From the NCBI GenBank assembly GCA_043721775.1, contig JAYSQA010000077.1, forward strand, positions 1-48,354: 48,354 nt of DNA, read 5' to 3'. A program made the position numbers and the translations under genes. How positions within the stretch are numbered: position 1 is the first letter of the stretch; each line of letters begins with the position of its first letter. Shown piece by piece: positions 14,961 through 22,690 of this stretch. Under the pieces are notes generated by a model. The model saw only the letters and a program-made list of their open reading frames with translations. It had not been told where the DNA came from and did not search any database. The DNA comes from Stagnihabitans sp043721775 (GTDB lineage: Bacteria; Pseudomonadota; Alphaproteobacteria; Rhodobacterales; Rhodobacteraceae).

Positions 14961-16486
14961 AGCAGGGGAAGTTCCGATCCCGTCGCAGCCACCAGTGCGC
15001 CACTGGCCACCAGTTTTGCCGCAGCGGCAAGGTCGGGTGCCATATAGCGGTCGTCGCCCAAGGGCGCCACATCCAGCCTCAGACGGGCCACCACTTGTGC
15101 CAAAGGCTGCGAGGTTGACAAAGGTGACCTGAAATCAATGCCTTGCGCGGCGGTTATCGCTTCAACACCGAGGATTACGTTCAGGTTGTCAACCATTCGC
15201 GACAAACGCCGCGCCCCATGCGCCGCCATCGAAACGTGGTCCTCTTGATTGGCAGAGGTCGGCGTGCTGTCAATCACCGTTGGGTGCGCCATGTGTTTGT
15301 TTTCGCTCATCAAAGCGGCAGTCGTCACCTCAGCGATCATCAGGCCTGAATTCAAGCCGGGGCGCGGGGTCAGAAACGCCGGCAGATCAAAGCTAAGCAC
15401 CGGGTCAACCATCAAGGCCACCCGACGCTGAGCAATGGCACCAATCTCGCTGATGGCCATGGCGATCATATCGGCAGCAAAACCAATGGGTTCGGCGTGG
15501 AAGTTACCACCGGACACGATCATGCCGTTGGCCAGAACCAAAGGGTTGTCGGTCGCGGCATTCGCCTCAATCTCAAGCGTGCGGGCGGACTGCCGCAGAA
15601 TATCCATAGCGGCACCAGTGACTTGCGGCTGACAGCGGATGCAATAGGGGTCCTGAACGCGGGCGTCGCCCTCGCGGTGACTTTCGCGGATCACCGAACC
15701 GTCAAGCAGGGCGCGCAGGGTCGCGGCCGCCTCGATCTGGCCGGGCTGGCCGCGCAGGGCGTGAATTTGCGGTTCAAGTGGCGCGGTGGAGCCCATGATG
15801 GCGTCGGTCGACAGGGCCGAGGTCACCAGCGCAGTCTGCGCGCAACGCCATGCACCAAACAGGCCTGCCAACGCATAAGCAGTGGAAAACTGGGTACCGT
15901 TGATCAGCGCCAGCCCCTCTTTCGGGCCAAGAACAACAGGCGAAAGTCCTGCATCGGCAAGGGCTTGCGCACCTGTCTTCACCTTGCCCTGATGGTCAGC
16001 CTGCGCCTCGCCGATCATCACGGCGGTCATATGGGCCAGTGGGGCAAGGTCGCCGCTGGCCCCGACCGAGCCTTGCGCAGGGATCACCGGCGTCACACCT
16101 TCGGCCAGCATTCCTTCCAGCAGGGCGATAATCTGCCACCGCACGCCGGAAGCGCCGCGACCAAGCGACAGCAGTTTCAACGCCATCATCAGGCGGGCCA
16201 CTGGGCGGGGCATTGGGTCACCGACGCCGCAGCAATGCGACAGGATCAGGTTTCTTTGAAGCTTTTCGGTATCTTGCGGAGCGATCTTCAGGCTGGCCAA
16301 CTTGCCAAACCCGGTATTGACGCCGTAGACGGCAGCGGTTCCCGCAGCGGCCTCGGCAATGCAGGCAGCGGCCCATTCAACGCCCGGACGGGCCGAGGGG
16401 TCAAGTTGGGCCGGGCTTTCGGTGCGGAAAAGATGCTCCAGCTGGGCGAGGGTGGTTTGACCGGGGATCAGGATTTCAGGCGTCAA
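14957..16486 (-). CDS. hutH: Histidine ammonia-lyase
   Basis: 509 residues. It removes ammonia from L-histidine to give trans-urocanate, using the autocatalytic MIO cofactor formed from A143-S144-G145 in GSVGASGDLAPLAH. The upstream NTGFGKLA and NATDNP segments are also conserved. I place the start at the TTG of 16486: it is preceded by GGAGG, gives the normal family length, and agrees with the N-terminal pattern TPEILIPG. This start lies inside the end of hutI (11-bp overlap), so the ribosome-binding site is made of hutI codons. A start at 16636 would add 50 residues overlapping hutI. The stop overlaps the CoA-transferase start as ATGA. Confidence 0.96.
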   Translation of the reverse strand: MTPEILIPGQTTLAQLEHLFRTESPAQLDPSARPGVEWAAACIAEAAAGTAAVYGVNTGFGKLASLKIAPQDTEKLQRNLILSHCCGVGDPMPRPVARLMMALKLLSLGRGASGVRWQIIALLEGMLAEGVTPVIPAQGSVGASGDLAPLAHMTAVMIGEAQADHQGKVKTGAQALADAGLSPVVLGPKEGLALINGTQFSTAYALAGLFGAWRCAQTALVTSALSTDAIMGSTAPLEPQIHALRGQPGQIEAAATLRALLDGSVIRESHREGDARVQDPYCIRCQPQVTGAAMDILRQSARTLEIEANAATDNPLVLANGMIVSGGNFHAEPIGFAADMIAMAISEIGAIAQRRVALMVDPVLSFDLPAFLTPRPGLNSGLMIAEVTTAALMSENKHMAHPTVIDSTPTSANQEDHVSMAAHGARRLSRMVDNLNVILGVEAITAAQGIDFRSPLSTSQPLAQVVARLRLDVAPLGDDRYMAPDLAAAAKLVASGALVAATGSELPLL

Positions 16487-17675
16487 AGCGGCCTCCGAAT
16501 AGGCGGGCGTGAAGGGGCGTGGCCCCGATTCTGTAAGACAATTCCGCAGGATGGCGGGCGTCCCAGATGCATAGGTCAGCGCGTTTTCCCATCGCAATCT
16601 GCCCGCAGTCATCCATGCCCAAAGCGCGGGCGGCATGGATCGTCACCCCTTGCAGCGCCTCTAACGGCGTCATGCGGAACAGGGTGCAAGCCATGTTCAT
16701 CGCCAGTGTCAGCGAGGTCATCGGCGAAGAGCCGGGGTTGGCGTCGGTCGCCACCGCCATCGGCACTTTGGCGGCGCGCAGGGCGGCAATCGGAGGAAGG
16801 CGCGTTTCACGCAAGGTGTAAAAAGCGCCCGGCAGGATGACGGCGACCGAACCGGCGGCGGCCATCGCGTCAACACCGTCTTGCCCCAGATACTCCAGAT
16901 GGTCGACCGACAGCGCGCCATGTCTGGCGGCAAGGACGGCACCCTTGAGGTCAGAAAGCTGCTCGGCGTGCAACTTGACGGGAAGGCCAAGGGTGCTGGC
17001 GGCGGTGAACAGGCGGTCCACCTCAGCCGGGGAAAAGGCGATGCCCTCACAAAAGGCATCGACAGCGTCAATCAGGCCCTCGGCGGCAGCCATGTGCATC
17101 GAGGGGATGGCAACCTCGTCTAGGTAAGCCCCTGACCGGTCTTTATATTCTGGCGGAATGGCGTGGGCTGCAAGGTGGGTGACCTTGACCCGCACGGTGC
17201 GGTGCAGGGCAATCTGCCGGGCCACGCGCAGCATTTTCAGTTCATCTGCAACGGTCAGGCCATAGCCGGATTTCACCTCGATCAGGGCGGCACCACCGGC
17301 GATGATCTGGTCGGCGCGGGACAGGGCAAGGGTCAGAAGATCAGCCTCGGACGCGGCACGGGTGGCGCGGACGGTGGACAGGATGCCCCCACCTTCGCGG
17401 GCGATCTGTTCGTAGGAGGCCCCGTTCAGGCGCATTTCAAACTCGGCCGCGCGGTCACCGGCGAAAACGATATGGCTGTGGCAGTCAATCAGTGCCGGGG
17501 TCACAAGACGGCCGCCAAGATCTTGTACCGGAAGGGATTTCCAAGTTTGCGGCAAGTTCGCCAGGGGCCCGGCAAAGGCTATGGTTTCGCCCTCCAACAC
17601 CAGTGCCGCCCCTTCGGTCAGGCCATAGCCCCCCACCATCGTTGCCAGCGTCGCATTGGTCAGAAGAATCGGCAT
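16476..17675 (-). CDS. hutI: Imidazolonepropionase
   Basis: 399 residues, amidohydrolase superfamily. It opens the ring of 4-imidazolone-5-propionate to N-formimidoyl-L-glutamate, the third step of histidine degradation. The metal motif CHSHIVFAGDR contains H66 and H68, and YGLTVADE and FCEGIAFS follow the HutI pattern. The ATG at 17675 has AAGGCAAGG just before it and gives the usual N-terminus; the farther start at 17726 would cross the operator. It is first in the leftward operon and divergent from hutF. Its 3' end overlaps the hutH start. Confidence 0.96.
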   Translation of the reverse strand: MPILLTNATLATMVGGYGLTEGAALVLEGETIAFAGPLANLPQTWKSLPVQDLGGRLVTPALIDCHSHIVFAGDRAAEFEMRLNGASYEQIAREGGGILSTVRATRAASEADLLTLALSRADQIIAGGAALIEVKSGYGLTVADELKMLRVARQIALHRTVRVKVTHLAAHAIPPEYKDRSGAYLDEVAIPSMHMAAAEGLIDAVDAFCEGIAFSPAEVDRLFTAASTLGLPVKLHAEQLSDLKGAVLAARHGALSVDHLEYLGQDGVDAMAAAGSVAVILPGAFYTLRETRLPPIAALRAAKVPMAVATDANPGSSPMTSLTLAMNMACTLFRMTPLEALQGVTIHAARALGMDDCGQIAMGKRADLCIWDARHPAELSYRIGATPLHARLFGGRFDA

Positions 17676-17680
17676 GAACC

Positions 17681-17733
17681 TTGCCTTATGTCTGGATTTA
17701 TGATTATTATGTCTATACATATCCACCTGTCAA
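17681..17733. promoter_or_regulatory. Divergent hutI / hutF promoters
   Basis: Leftward: TTGACA (minus strand, 17733-17728), 16 bp, CATAAT (17711-17706), driving hutI. Rightward: TTGCCT (17681-17686), 18 bp, TATTAT (17705-17710), driving hutF-hutC. The two -10 boxes overlap each other and the HutC site, so one bound repressor could silence both directions. Promoter calls are by consensus only. Confidence 0.55.
17708..17721. promoter_or_regulatory. Putative HutC operator
   Basis: TATGTCTATACATA has 5-bp arms (TATGT/ACATA) around four bases and fits the GT-N-TA-N-AC pattern described for operators of the HutC branch of GntR regulators. It overlaps the -10 boxes of both divergent hut promoters. 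The regulator HutC is encoded two genes away at 19098. Urocanate is the known inducer of HutC in other bacteria. Confidence 0.65.
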
Positions 17734-17742
17734 GGAGTTGCC

Positions 17743-19098
17743 ATGCTGCTGCACGCCGGTCACGCGCTTTTGCCCGAAGGCTGGGCGCAGGATATCTTGG
17801 TTGAGGTTGAAGGGGGTCGCATCGTAGCCATGGGCCCGGCGTCGGTCGCGCAAAGACGGGGTGTGAAAAGCGTAGGGTGCCTCTTGCCCGCGCCGGTCAA
17901 CCTGCACAGCCACGCCTTCCAGCGGGCGATGGCGGGGCTGACCGAGTATCAGACGGCGGGTCAGGACAGTTTCTGGACGTGGCGCAGTCTGATGTACCGC
18001 TTTCTGGAGCAGCTTGGCCCGGACGATGTCGAAGCGATTGCCGGCCAGATGATGGTTGAGATGGCCGAAGCGGGCTATGCAGCGGTAACCGAGTTTCACT
18101 ATCTGCATCATGGACTTGGTGGGGTTTCCTACAGTGACCGGGCCGAGATGGCGGGCCGGATTTGTGCGGCTGCGGACACCACGGGTTTGGGGCTGACGTT
18201 GCTGCCGGTGCTGTATGAACGCGGCGGATGCGACGGGCGGGCTTTGGCGGGTGGGCAGTTGCGGTTTGGCAATGATTTGGCGGGGTTTGGGCTGCTGCAT
18301 GAGGCGGCGGCGGTGCATCTGCGCACTTTGCCGAAGGATGCCGTTCTGGGCCTTGCACCGCATTCGCTGCGGGCGGTGTCGCCTGCCAGTCTGACAGCGG
18401 CCGAGGCGATGTCGGGGCCGATCCACATTCACGTCGCCGAGCAAGTGGCTGAAGTGGATGAGGTTCTGGCTTTCACCGGTCAGCGCCCCGTTGACTGGCT
18501 TTTGTCCCATGCCCAGGTTGACCCGCGCTGGTGCCTGATCCATGCAACGCAAATGCTGCCCTCTGAGACCGTGGCGCTGGCGGCTTCGGGGGCTGTAGCG
18601 GGGCTTTGTCCGATCACCGAAGCCAATCTTGGGGACGGAATTTTTGACGGGGCGCGGTATGTGACGGCGGGGGGGGCGTTTGGCATCGGGTCGGACAGCA
18701 ATGTGCGGATTTCGTTAAGTGAGGAAATCCGGATGCTGGAATATTCGCAGCGTTTGGGGATGCGCACGCGAGCGGTGCTGGCGGATGGCCGATCCGTCGG
18801 GCGGCTGGTGTTTGACGGCATGGTGCGGGGCGGCGCGCAGGCGGCGGGGCGGGACGCGGGTGCGATTGCAGTGGGCAAATGGGCCGATCTGGTGGCGCTT
18901 GACATCTCTGGCCCGGATATGGCGGGGCGGCAGGGCGACCGGCTGCTTGATACCTTTGCCTTTGCCGGCGATGACCGGATGGTTAAGGACGTCTGGTCTG
19001 CCGGCCGGCATATCGTGCAGGACGGCCGGCATGTGGCGCGCGCTGCGGTGCGGGCGCGGTTCGGCACGGTAATGGCGCGGCTGGCGCAGGCCGTGTGA
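17743..19098 (+). CDS. hutF: Formimidoylglutamate deiminase
   Basis: 451 residues, amidohydrolase superfamily. It deaminates N-formimidoyl-L-glutamate to N-formyl-L-glutamate, the route used by bacteria with the five-step hut pathway. The metal motif NLHSHAFQRAMAGLTE contains H55 and H57; GIGSDSN and HVAEQVAEV are also typical of HutF. AAGGAG lies 6 bp before the ATG. It diverges from hutI and is followed at once by hutC (one-base TGATG overlap). The next enzyme, N-formylglutamate deformylase (HutG), is not in this window. Confidence 0.96.
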   Translation: MLLHAGHALLPEGWAQDILVEVEGGRIVAMGPASVAQRRGVKSVGCLLPAPVNLHSHAFQRAMAGLTEYQTAGQDSFWTWRSLMYRFLEQLGPDDVEAIAGQMMVEMAEAGYAAVTEFHYLHHGLGGVSYSDRAEMAGRICAAADTTGLGLTLLPVLYERGGCDGRALAGGQLRFGNDLAGFGLLHEAAAVHLRTLPKDAVLGLAPHSLRAVSPASLTAAEAMSGPIHIHVAEQVAEVDEVLAFTGQRPVDWLLSHAQVDPRWCLIHATQMLPSETVALAASGAVAGLCPITEANLGDGIFDGARYVTAGGAFGIGSDSNVRISLSEEIRMLEYSQRLGMRTRAVLADGRSVGRLVFDGMVRGGAQAAGRDAGAIAVGKWADLVALDISGPDMAGRQGDRLLDTFAFAGDDRMVKDVWSAGRHIVQDGRHVARAAVRARFGTVMARLAQAV

Positions 19099-19778
19099 TG
19101 GCAGGCTGGGAGGAGATCAGGGCCGAGGTTCTGGCGCGGATACGGTCGCGCGCCTGGCCTTTGGGTGCGCTGATCCCCGGCGAGGCGGCGCTGGCGCAAG
19201 AGTTTGGCGTGGCGCGGGCCACGGTGAACCGGGCTTTGTCAGAGCTGGCCCGCGCAGGGGTGCTGGAACGCAAGCGCAAGGCGGGCACACGGGTGGTGGC
19301 ATTGCCGGTCAGGAAGGCCAGCTTTGATATTCCGGTGGTAAGGGCCGAGGTCGAGGCGCGGGGCGAGGTTTACGGGCTGCGGTTGTTGCGGCTGGAAATC
19401 GGGCCGCCTCCGGTGCCGGTGACGGCGCGTCTGGGGCAGGATCTGGGCGAGATGCTGCATGTGAAGACGCTGCATCTGGCCTCGGGGCGCGGCTTCGCGG
19501 TCGAGGATCGCTGGCTGAACCCGGCAGTGGTGCCCGACCCTCGCCCGGATTTCGGTGCTATCAGTGCCAATGAATGGCTGGTGGCGCATGTGTCCTATGC
19601 CAGCGGCGACATCAGTTTTGCCGCCGAAGCGGCCTTGGGCTGGGAGGCGCAGGCTTTGGGCGTGGCCGAAGGGGCGGCAGTCTTTGTGACAGAGCGTTGC
19701 ACCTGGGCGCCGGATGCGCCCATCACCTGGGTCAGGCTGGTGCATGCGCCGGGATACCGTTTGTCGACCACGCTCTAG
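19098..19778 (+). CDS. hutC: GntR/HutC family histidine utilisation repressor
   Basis: 226 residues. A GntR winged helix-turn-helix spans about residues 8-68 (PGEAALAQEFGVARATVNRA), followed by a UTRA-type ligand domain that in HutC senses urocanate. The ATG at 19098 overlaps the hutF TGA by one base; a GTG at 19095 giving a GTGA overlap is equally possible. Its place at the end of the hutF arm and the HutC-type site in the hutI/hutF gap support negative control of both arms, including itself. No clear terminator follows before the flavin-reductase-like pseudogene. Confidence 0.93.
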   Translation: MAGWEEIRAEVLARIRSRAWPLGALIPGEAALAQEFGVARATVNRALSELARAGVLERKRKAGTRVVALPVRKASFDIPVVRAEVEARGEVYGLRLLRLEIGPPPVPVTARLGQDLGEMLHVKTLHLASGRGFAVEDRWLNPAVVPDPRPDFGAISANEWLVAHVSYASGDISFAAEAALGWEAQALGVAEGAAVFVTERCTWAPDAPITWVRLVHAPGYRLSTTL

Positions 19779-19843
19779 ACAAGACCCCTGCCCGCGTTAG
19801 TTTCAAGGTCATGTCCTAAGTCATTGTAATCAGGATAAAAATC

Positions 19844-20496
19844 ATGAAGTACGCTCCGGGGCGCGAAGCTTGCCCGTTGCCCTGGTCTCCCTTCAAATCC
19901 TGCACCGCGCCAAGGCCGATCGGCTGGATATCGACCGAGGGTGGCATAGGCCGGGCCAATCTGGCACCCTATAGCCAACGGCAGAACCTGTCGTTTGATC
20001 CACCGATGGTGATGTTCGCGGCCAACCCCTATGCGGACGGCCGGTGCAATCACTCGGTGGTCAACGCCGAGGCAACCGGGTGGTTCGTCTGGAACATGGC
20101 GACGTATGACTTGCGCGAGGCGGTGAACACATCCGCCATGGAATGGCCAGAGGGGTGGATGAGTTCGACAAGGCCGGCGTCAGAAAGGCCGCTTGCATCG
20201 AGGCTCCGGGGCCAAGGGTGGCACAAAGCCCGGCCCAGTTCGAAAGCCGGTACATGCAGACGACCCGGGTGAAGGGCAATTCCGCGCATGGCTGGGTCGA
20301 CGTCGTGTTCGGCGAGGTCGCGCGCATTCACCTGAAGGACGAGGTGATCCTGCCCTCGGGCAAACTGGATATCCTTGGCATCCGGCCTCTCGCCCGGTTG
20401 GCATACTACGATTATACCTCTGTCACGGACATATTCGAGATGCGCATCCCAGGCGCTTCCGAAGCGGCGGCACAGGGCCGGGAAGGCAAGGCGTAA
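19844..20496 (+). pseudogene. Flavin reductase family (FMN-binding split barrel) protein, frameshifted
   Basis: The first frame runs from ATG 19844 through the flavin-binding region (SCTAPRPIGWIST, NLAPYSQRQNLSFDPP, VNAEATGWFVWN) to about 20149. The second frame resumes as RGVDEFDKAGVRKAAC and ends at 20496. Restoring one base near 20146-20151 (EWP then RGVDEF) gives a continuous protein of about 217 residues with the full family pattern. As written, the first frame ends early after residue 142. Such proteins bind FMN and often act as NAD(P)H flavin oxidoreductases; the physiological role here is unknown. AGGA precedes the start. A sequencing error and a real mutation cannot be told apart by eye. 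Confidence 0.8.
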
Positions 20497-20497
20497 C

Positions 20498-20654
20498 ATG
20501 GGCCAATGGCCCATCCTACCTTGTACACTCCGGCCTTCCCTTTTCATTTGTTCCTAAATATCCCACCGGAGGTCTGGAGGGTGTGAAACCCTCCGGCTGC
20601 CAGCCAAGGACGCGCCCTATGCCGTTGGTAGGATGGGCGATGCGCCCATCTTAC
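20498..20654. repeat. Pair of inverted 23-bp palindromic elements
   Basis: Copy 1 (20498-20520) begins ATGGGCCAATGGCCCAT and ends CCTACC. Copy 2 (20627-20649) is its near-exact reverse complement, beginning GGTAGGATGGGC. The copies differ only in the five bases between the GGGC and GCCC arms. Each can fold by itself, and they can also pair with each other. Copy 1 starts two bases after the flavin-reductase stop; copy 2 reaches the PHP gene stop, where a 12-bp stem (one mismatch) spans 20628-20654. The layout resembles REP pairs or a small MITE. Confidence 0.6.
20538..20567 (-). repeat. Dispersed RTATTT element, copy c
   Basis: Minus strand GGTGGGATATTTAGGAACAA then ATGAAAAGGG. It lies between the two inverted palindromes and beside a GGAGGGT/ACCCTCC hairpin at 20576-20594. 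Confidence 0.55.
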
Positions 20655-21607
20655 CGGGTGCGGGGGTTCTGCGCGGTGGTGCCGGTCCAGATCGGGTTGG
20701 ACCAGGCACGCTTGCCTGCGGCGTCGATCACGGCGGCACGGACCCAGGGGGAGTTGTTCAGGCGGGCCATTGGCACAGCGCCCCGCGTCAGCGAATGGCC
20801 GTGCACCGCTTTTGCCCCTGTTCCCCAGCCGATGGCGATGATCGAGGATACCGCCGAGCATTCGACGACCAGTTGGTCGTCCTCGATGCGAACATCGCGC
20901 AGTTCAGGGCCTTGGGTGGAGTAGAACGCTCCGGCTTTCAGGGCGGCCAGCAGGGCCTCGGGTGTGTTTTCCTGCGCCTTCACCATGGTCCAGCCGCCGA
21001 AATGGTCTGGCTCTGAAAAATGGGCGTCGTCGGTGGCGATAAGGGTCAGCGCCCGGCCTTCGGTCAGCAGTTGGTCGGCTATCGCAAAGCCGTCGGGGCG
21101 GTCGCAGCCCATCGCACAGCCGTGGTTGTAGATCTCCACCGCATGGGCTGCGGTGATGGACCGGGCATCCTCGACCGTCAGCCCAGACCATTGTGGGTGG
21201 GCCACCGCCACGAAGGCACCTGCCGCCACCGCGCGGGCGGCGATTTCGGGACCAGTCTCCTGGCCTGCCACCGGCAGGAACGAGGGCGAGTTCGAGGGTG
21301 CGAAATCGGACGGCAGGCCCACGGCAAGGATATGCCACAACTCGCCATTCGCCATCGCCCCGGAATGCAGTTCGGCGCCGAGGATCGTGGTGATATGGTT
21401 GTCGCGCAAGGGCACGGTGTCGGTGATCGGATAGCCGTAGTGGCCGACGAAATGGTCGGTCAGGGCAATGAAATCATAGCCCTCGGCCTTGTAGCGGCGG
21501 ATGACCGCTTCGGGCGGCAAGACCCCGTCCGAGCGGGTGGAATGGGTGTGCAGGTTGCCGCGCCAGAAGCGGCCCGGGGCGGTGAAGGCGGGAAGGGTCA
21601 GGGACAT
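20651..21607 (-). CDS. PHP-domain metal-dependent phosphoesterase family protein
   Basis: 318 residues. LHTHSTRSDG (H20, H22, D27) is PHP motif I; ALTDHF, GAELHSG and AVAHPQW supply further metal-ligand histidines and acids. PHP proteins hydrolyse phosphoester bonds with a cluster of two or three metals. This stand-alone form resembles YciV/RNase AM-like or uncharacterised CehA/McbA-type phosphoesterases (the McbA/CehA branch has a similar N-terminus), so the substrate is open. The start at 21607 has AGGT upstream and matches the domain start; a start at 21706 would add a low-complexity proline-rich leader. Not obviously in an operon; the copy-2 palindrome covers its stop. Confidence 0.85.
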   Translation of the reverse strand: MSLTLPAFTAPGRFWRGNLHTHSTRSDGVLPPEAVIRRYKAEGYDFIALTDHFVGHYGYPITDTVPLRDNHITTILGAELHSGAMANGELWHILAVGLPSDFAPSNSPSFLPVAGQETGPEIAARAVAAGAFVAVAHPQWSGLTVEDARSITAAHAVEIYNHGCAMGCDRPDGFAIADQLLTEGRALTLIATDDAHFSEPDHFGGWTMVKAQENTPEALLAALKAGAFYSTQGPELRDVRIEDDQLVVECSAVSSIIAIGWGTGAKAVHGHSLTRGAVPMARLNNSPWVRAAVIDAAGKRAWSNPIWTGTTAQNPRTR

Positions 21608-21772
21608 GGGGAACCTAAGCTGAAGGGGTTTGGGATGGGATAACGGCGGGATTTGCCGCGGAAAAGGCCAAAATCCGGGTAGCGGCGGCGGTTCTGGACA
21701 CAGCAATCGTCGCGTTTTGTCACATATTCACCGCAATCAGGGCGTGACATCGGGGTCAGGGAGGATTTGATC

Positions 21773-21889
21773 ATGACTTTTACGGACACCGTGACCATGA
21801 CACTGCTGGCGACCGGCAGTTTGAGCTTTTATCTGATCCTGCATGCCGCCATCGACGTACTGCGTCAACGGCGGAGCGATCGGGACTGA
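21773..21889 (+). CDS. Small membrane protein (38 residues), hypothetical
   Basis: ATG at 21773 is preceded by GGGAGGA with a 6-7 bp gap, a near-ideal ribosome-binding site. The product has one hydrophobic segment, about residues 9-30 (MTLLATGSLSFYLILHAA), and a basic tail with VLRQRRSDRD, predicting a single-pass inner membrane protein with the C-terminus inside. It lies alone between the divergent PHP gene and the convergent SDR gene and is followed by a T-run. No homologue is recognised. The strong start signal and clean hydrophobic pattern argue that it is real. Confidence 0.6.
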   Translation: MTFTDTVTMTLLATGSLSFYLILHAAIDVLRQRRSDRD

Positions 21890-21902
21890 CTGGTTTTTTT
21901 TT

Positions 21903-21927
21903 GAGTATTTGAGCCAAGATGAAGGGG
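21903..21927 (+). repeat. Dispersed RTATTT element, copy d
   Basis: GAGTATTTGAGCCAAGATG then AAGGGGC, directly after an eight-T run that follows the stop of the 38-residue gene. Confidence 0.55.
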
Positions 21928-21952
21928 CTTGGCGGCAGGCCCCTGAACTTTG

Positions 21953-22690
21953 TCAGCCGCGTCCGATATAGGGCATGTCGCGGGCCATGATCGTCATGAA
22001 GGGCACGTTGATGTCCAGCGGCAGGCTGGCCATTTGCAGCACCGCTGTGGCCACGTGGTCGACATCCATCACCGGTTCGATCTTGATCTGGCCATCGGCC
22101 TGCGGCACGCCGGTCTGGAAGCGCGCCGCCATCTGGGTCAGGGCGTTGCCGATATCAATCTGGCCACAGGCGATGTTGAAGGCGCGGCCATCAAGGCCCA
22201 AGGTCTTGGTAAGGCCGGTGACCGCATGTTTCGACATGGTGTAGGGCACTGATCCGGGGCGCGGGACATGGGCGGAAATCGAGCCGTTATTTATGATGCG
22301 ACCGCCCATCGGGTCCTGGTTGCGCATGATGCGGAAGGCGGCGCGGGCACACAGGAACATGCCGGTGACGTTGACGTTCAGCACGGCGAGGAAGTCATCG
22401 ACGTTGATCTCATCAATCGGGGCGGCTTTGGTCGACATGCCGGCGTTGTTGAACAGCGCATCAATGCGGCCAAAGGTTGCAAGGGCGCGGTTGAAGGTCG
22501 TGTCAACCCCGGCAGGCACGGTTACGTCACAGGGCAGGATCAGGGCGTTCGGGGCATCGGCTGCGGTTTCCTCCAACGCATCGCTGCGCCTGCCAATCAG
22601 GCCGACATTCCAGCCCGCGCGCAGGAAGGCCCAGGCGGTGGCGCGGCCGATGCCCGAGCCTGCGCCGGTGATGAGGATGGATTGGCTCAC
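21953..22690 (-). CDS. Short-chain dehydrogenase/reductase (SDR)
   Basis: 245 residues, classical SDR size. TGAGSGIG (8-15) is the NAD(P) loop; NNAGMST and the YTMSK catalytic Tyr/Lys pair with a preceding serine are present. The GTG at 22690 is chosen because it overlaps the upstream enolase-superfamily stop as GTGA. Last gene of the corA - enolase - SDR string. It probably oxidises a hydroxyl of a sugar acid or polyol intermediate, given the neighbouring dehydratase-like gene, but the substrate is unknown. Confidence 0.88.
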   Translation of the reverse strand: MSQSILITGAGSGIGRATAWAFLRAGWNVGLIGRRSDALEETAADAPNALILPCDVTVPAGVDTTFNRALATFGRIDALFNNAGMSTKAAPIDEINVDDFLAVLNVNVTGMFLCARAAFRIMRNQDPMGGRIINNGSISAHVPRPGSVPYTMSKHAVTGLTKTLGLDGRAFNIACGQIDIGNALTQMAARFQTGVPQADGQIKIEPVMDVDHVATAVLQMASLPLDINVPFMTIMARDMPYIGRG

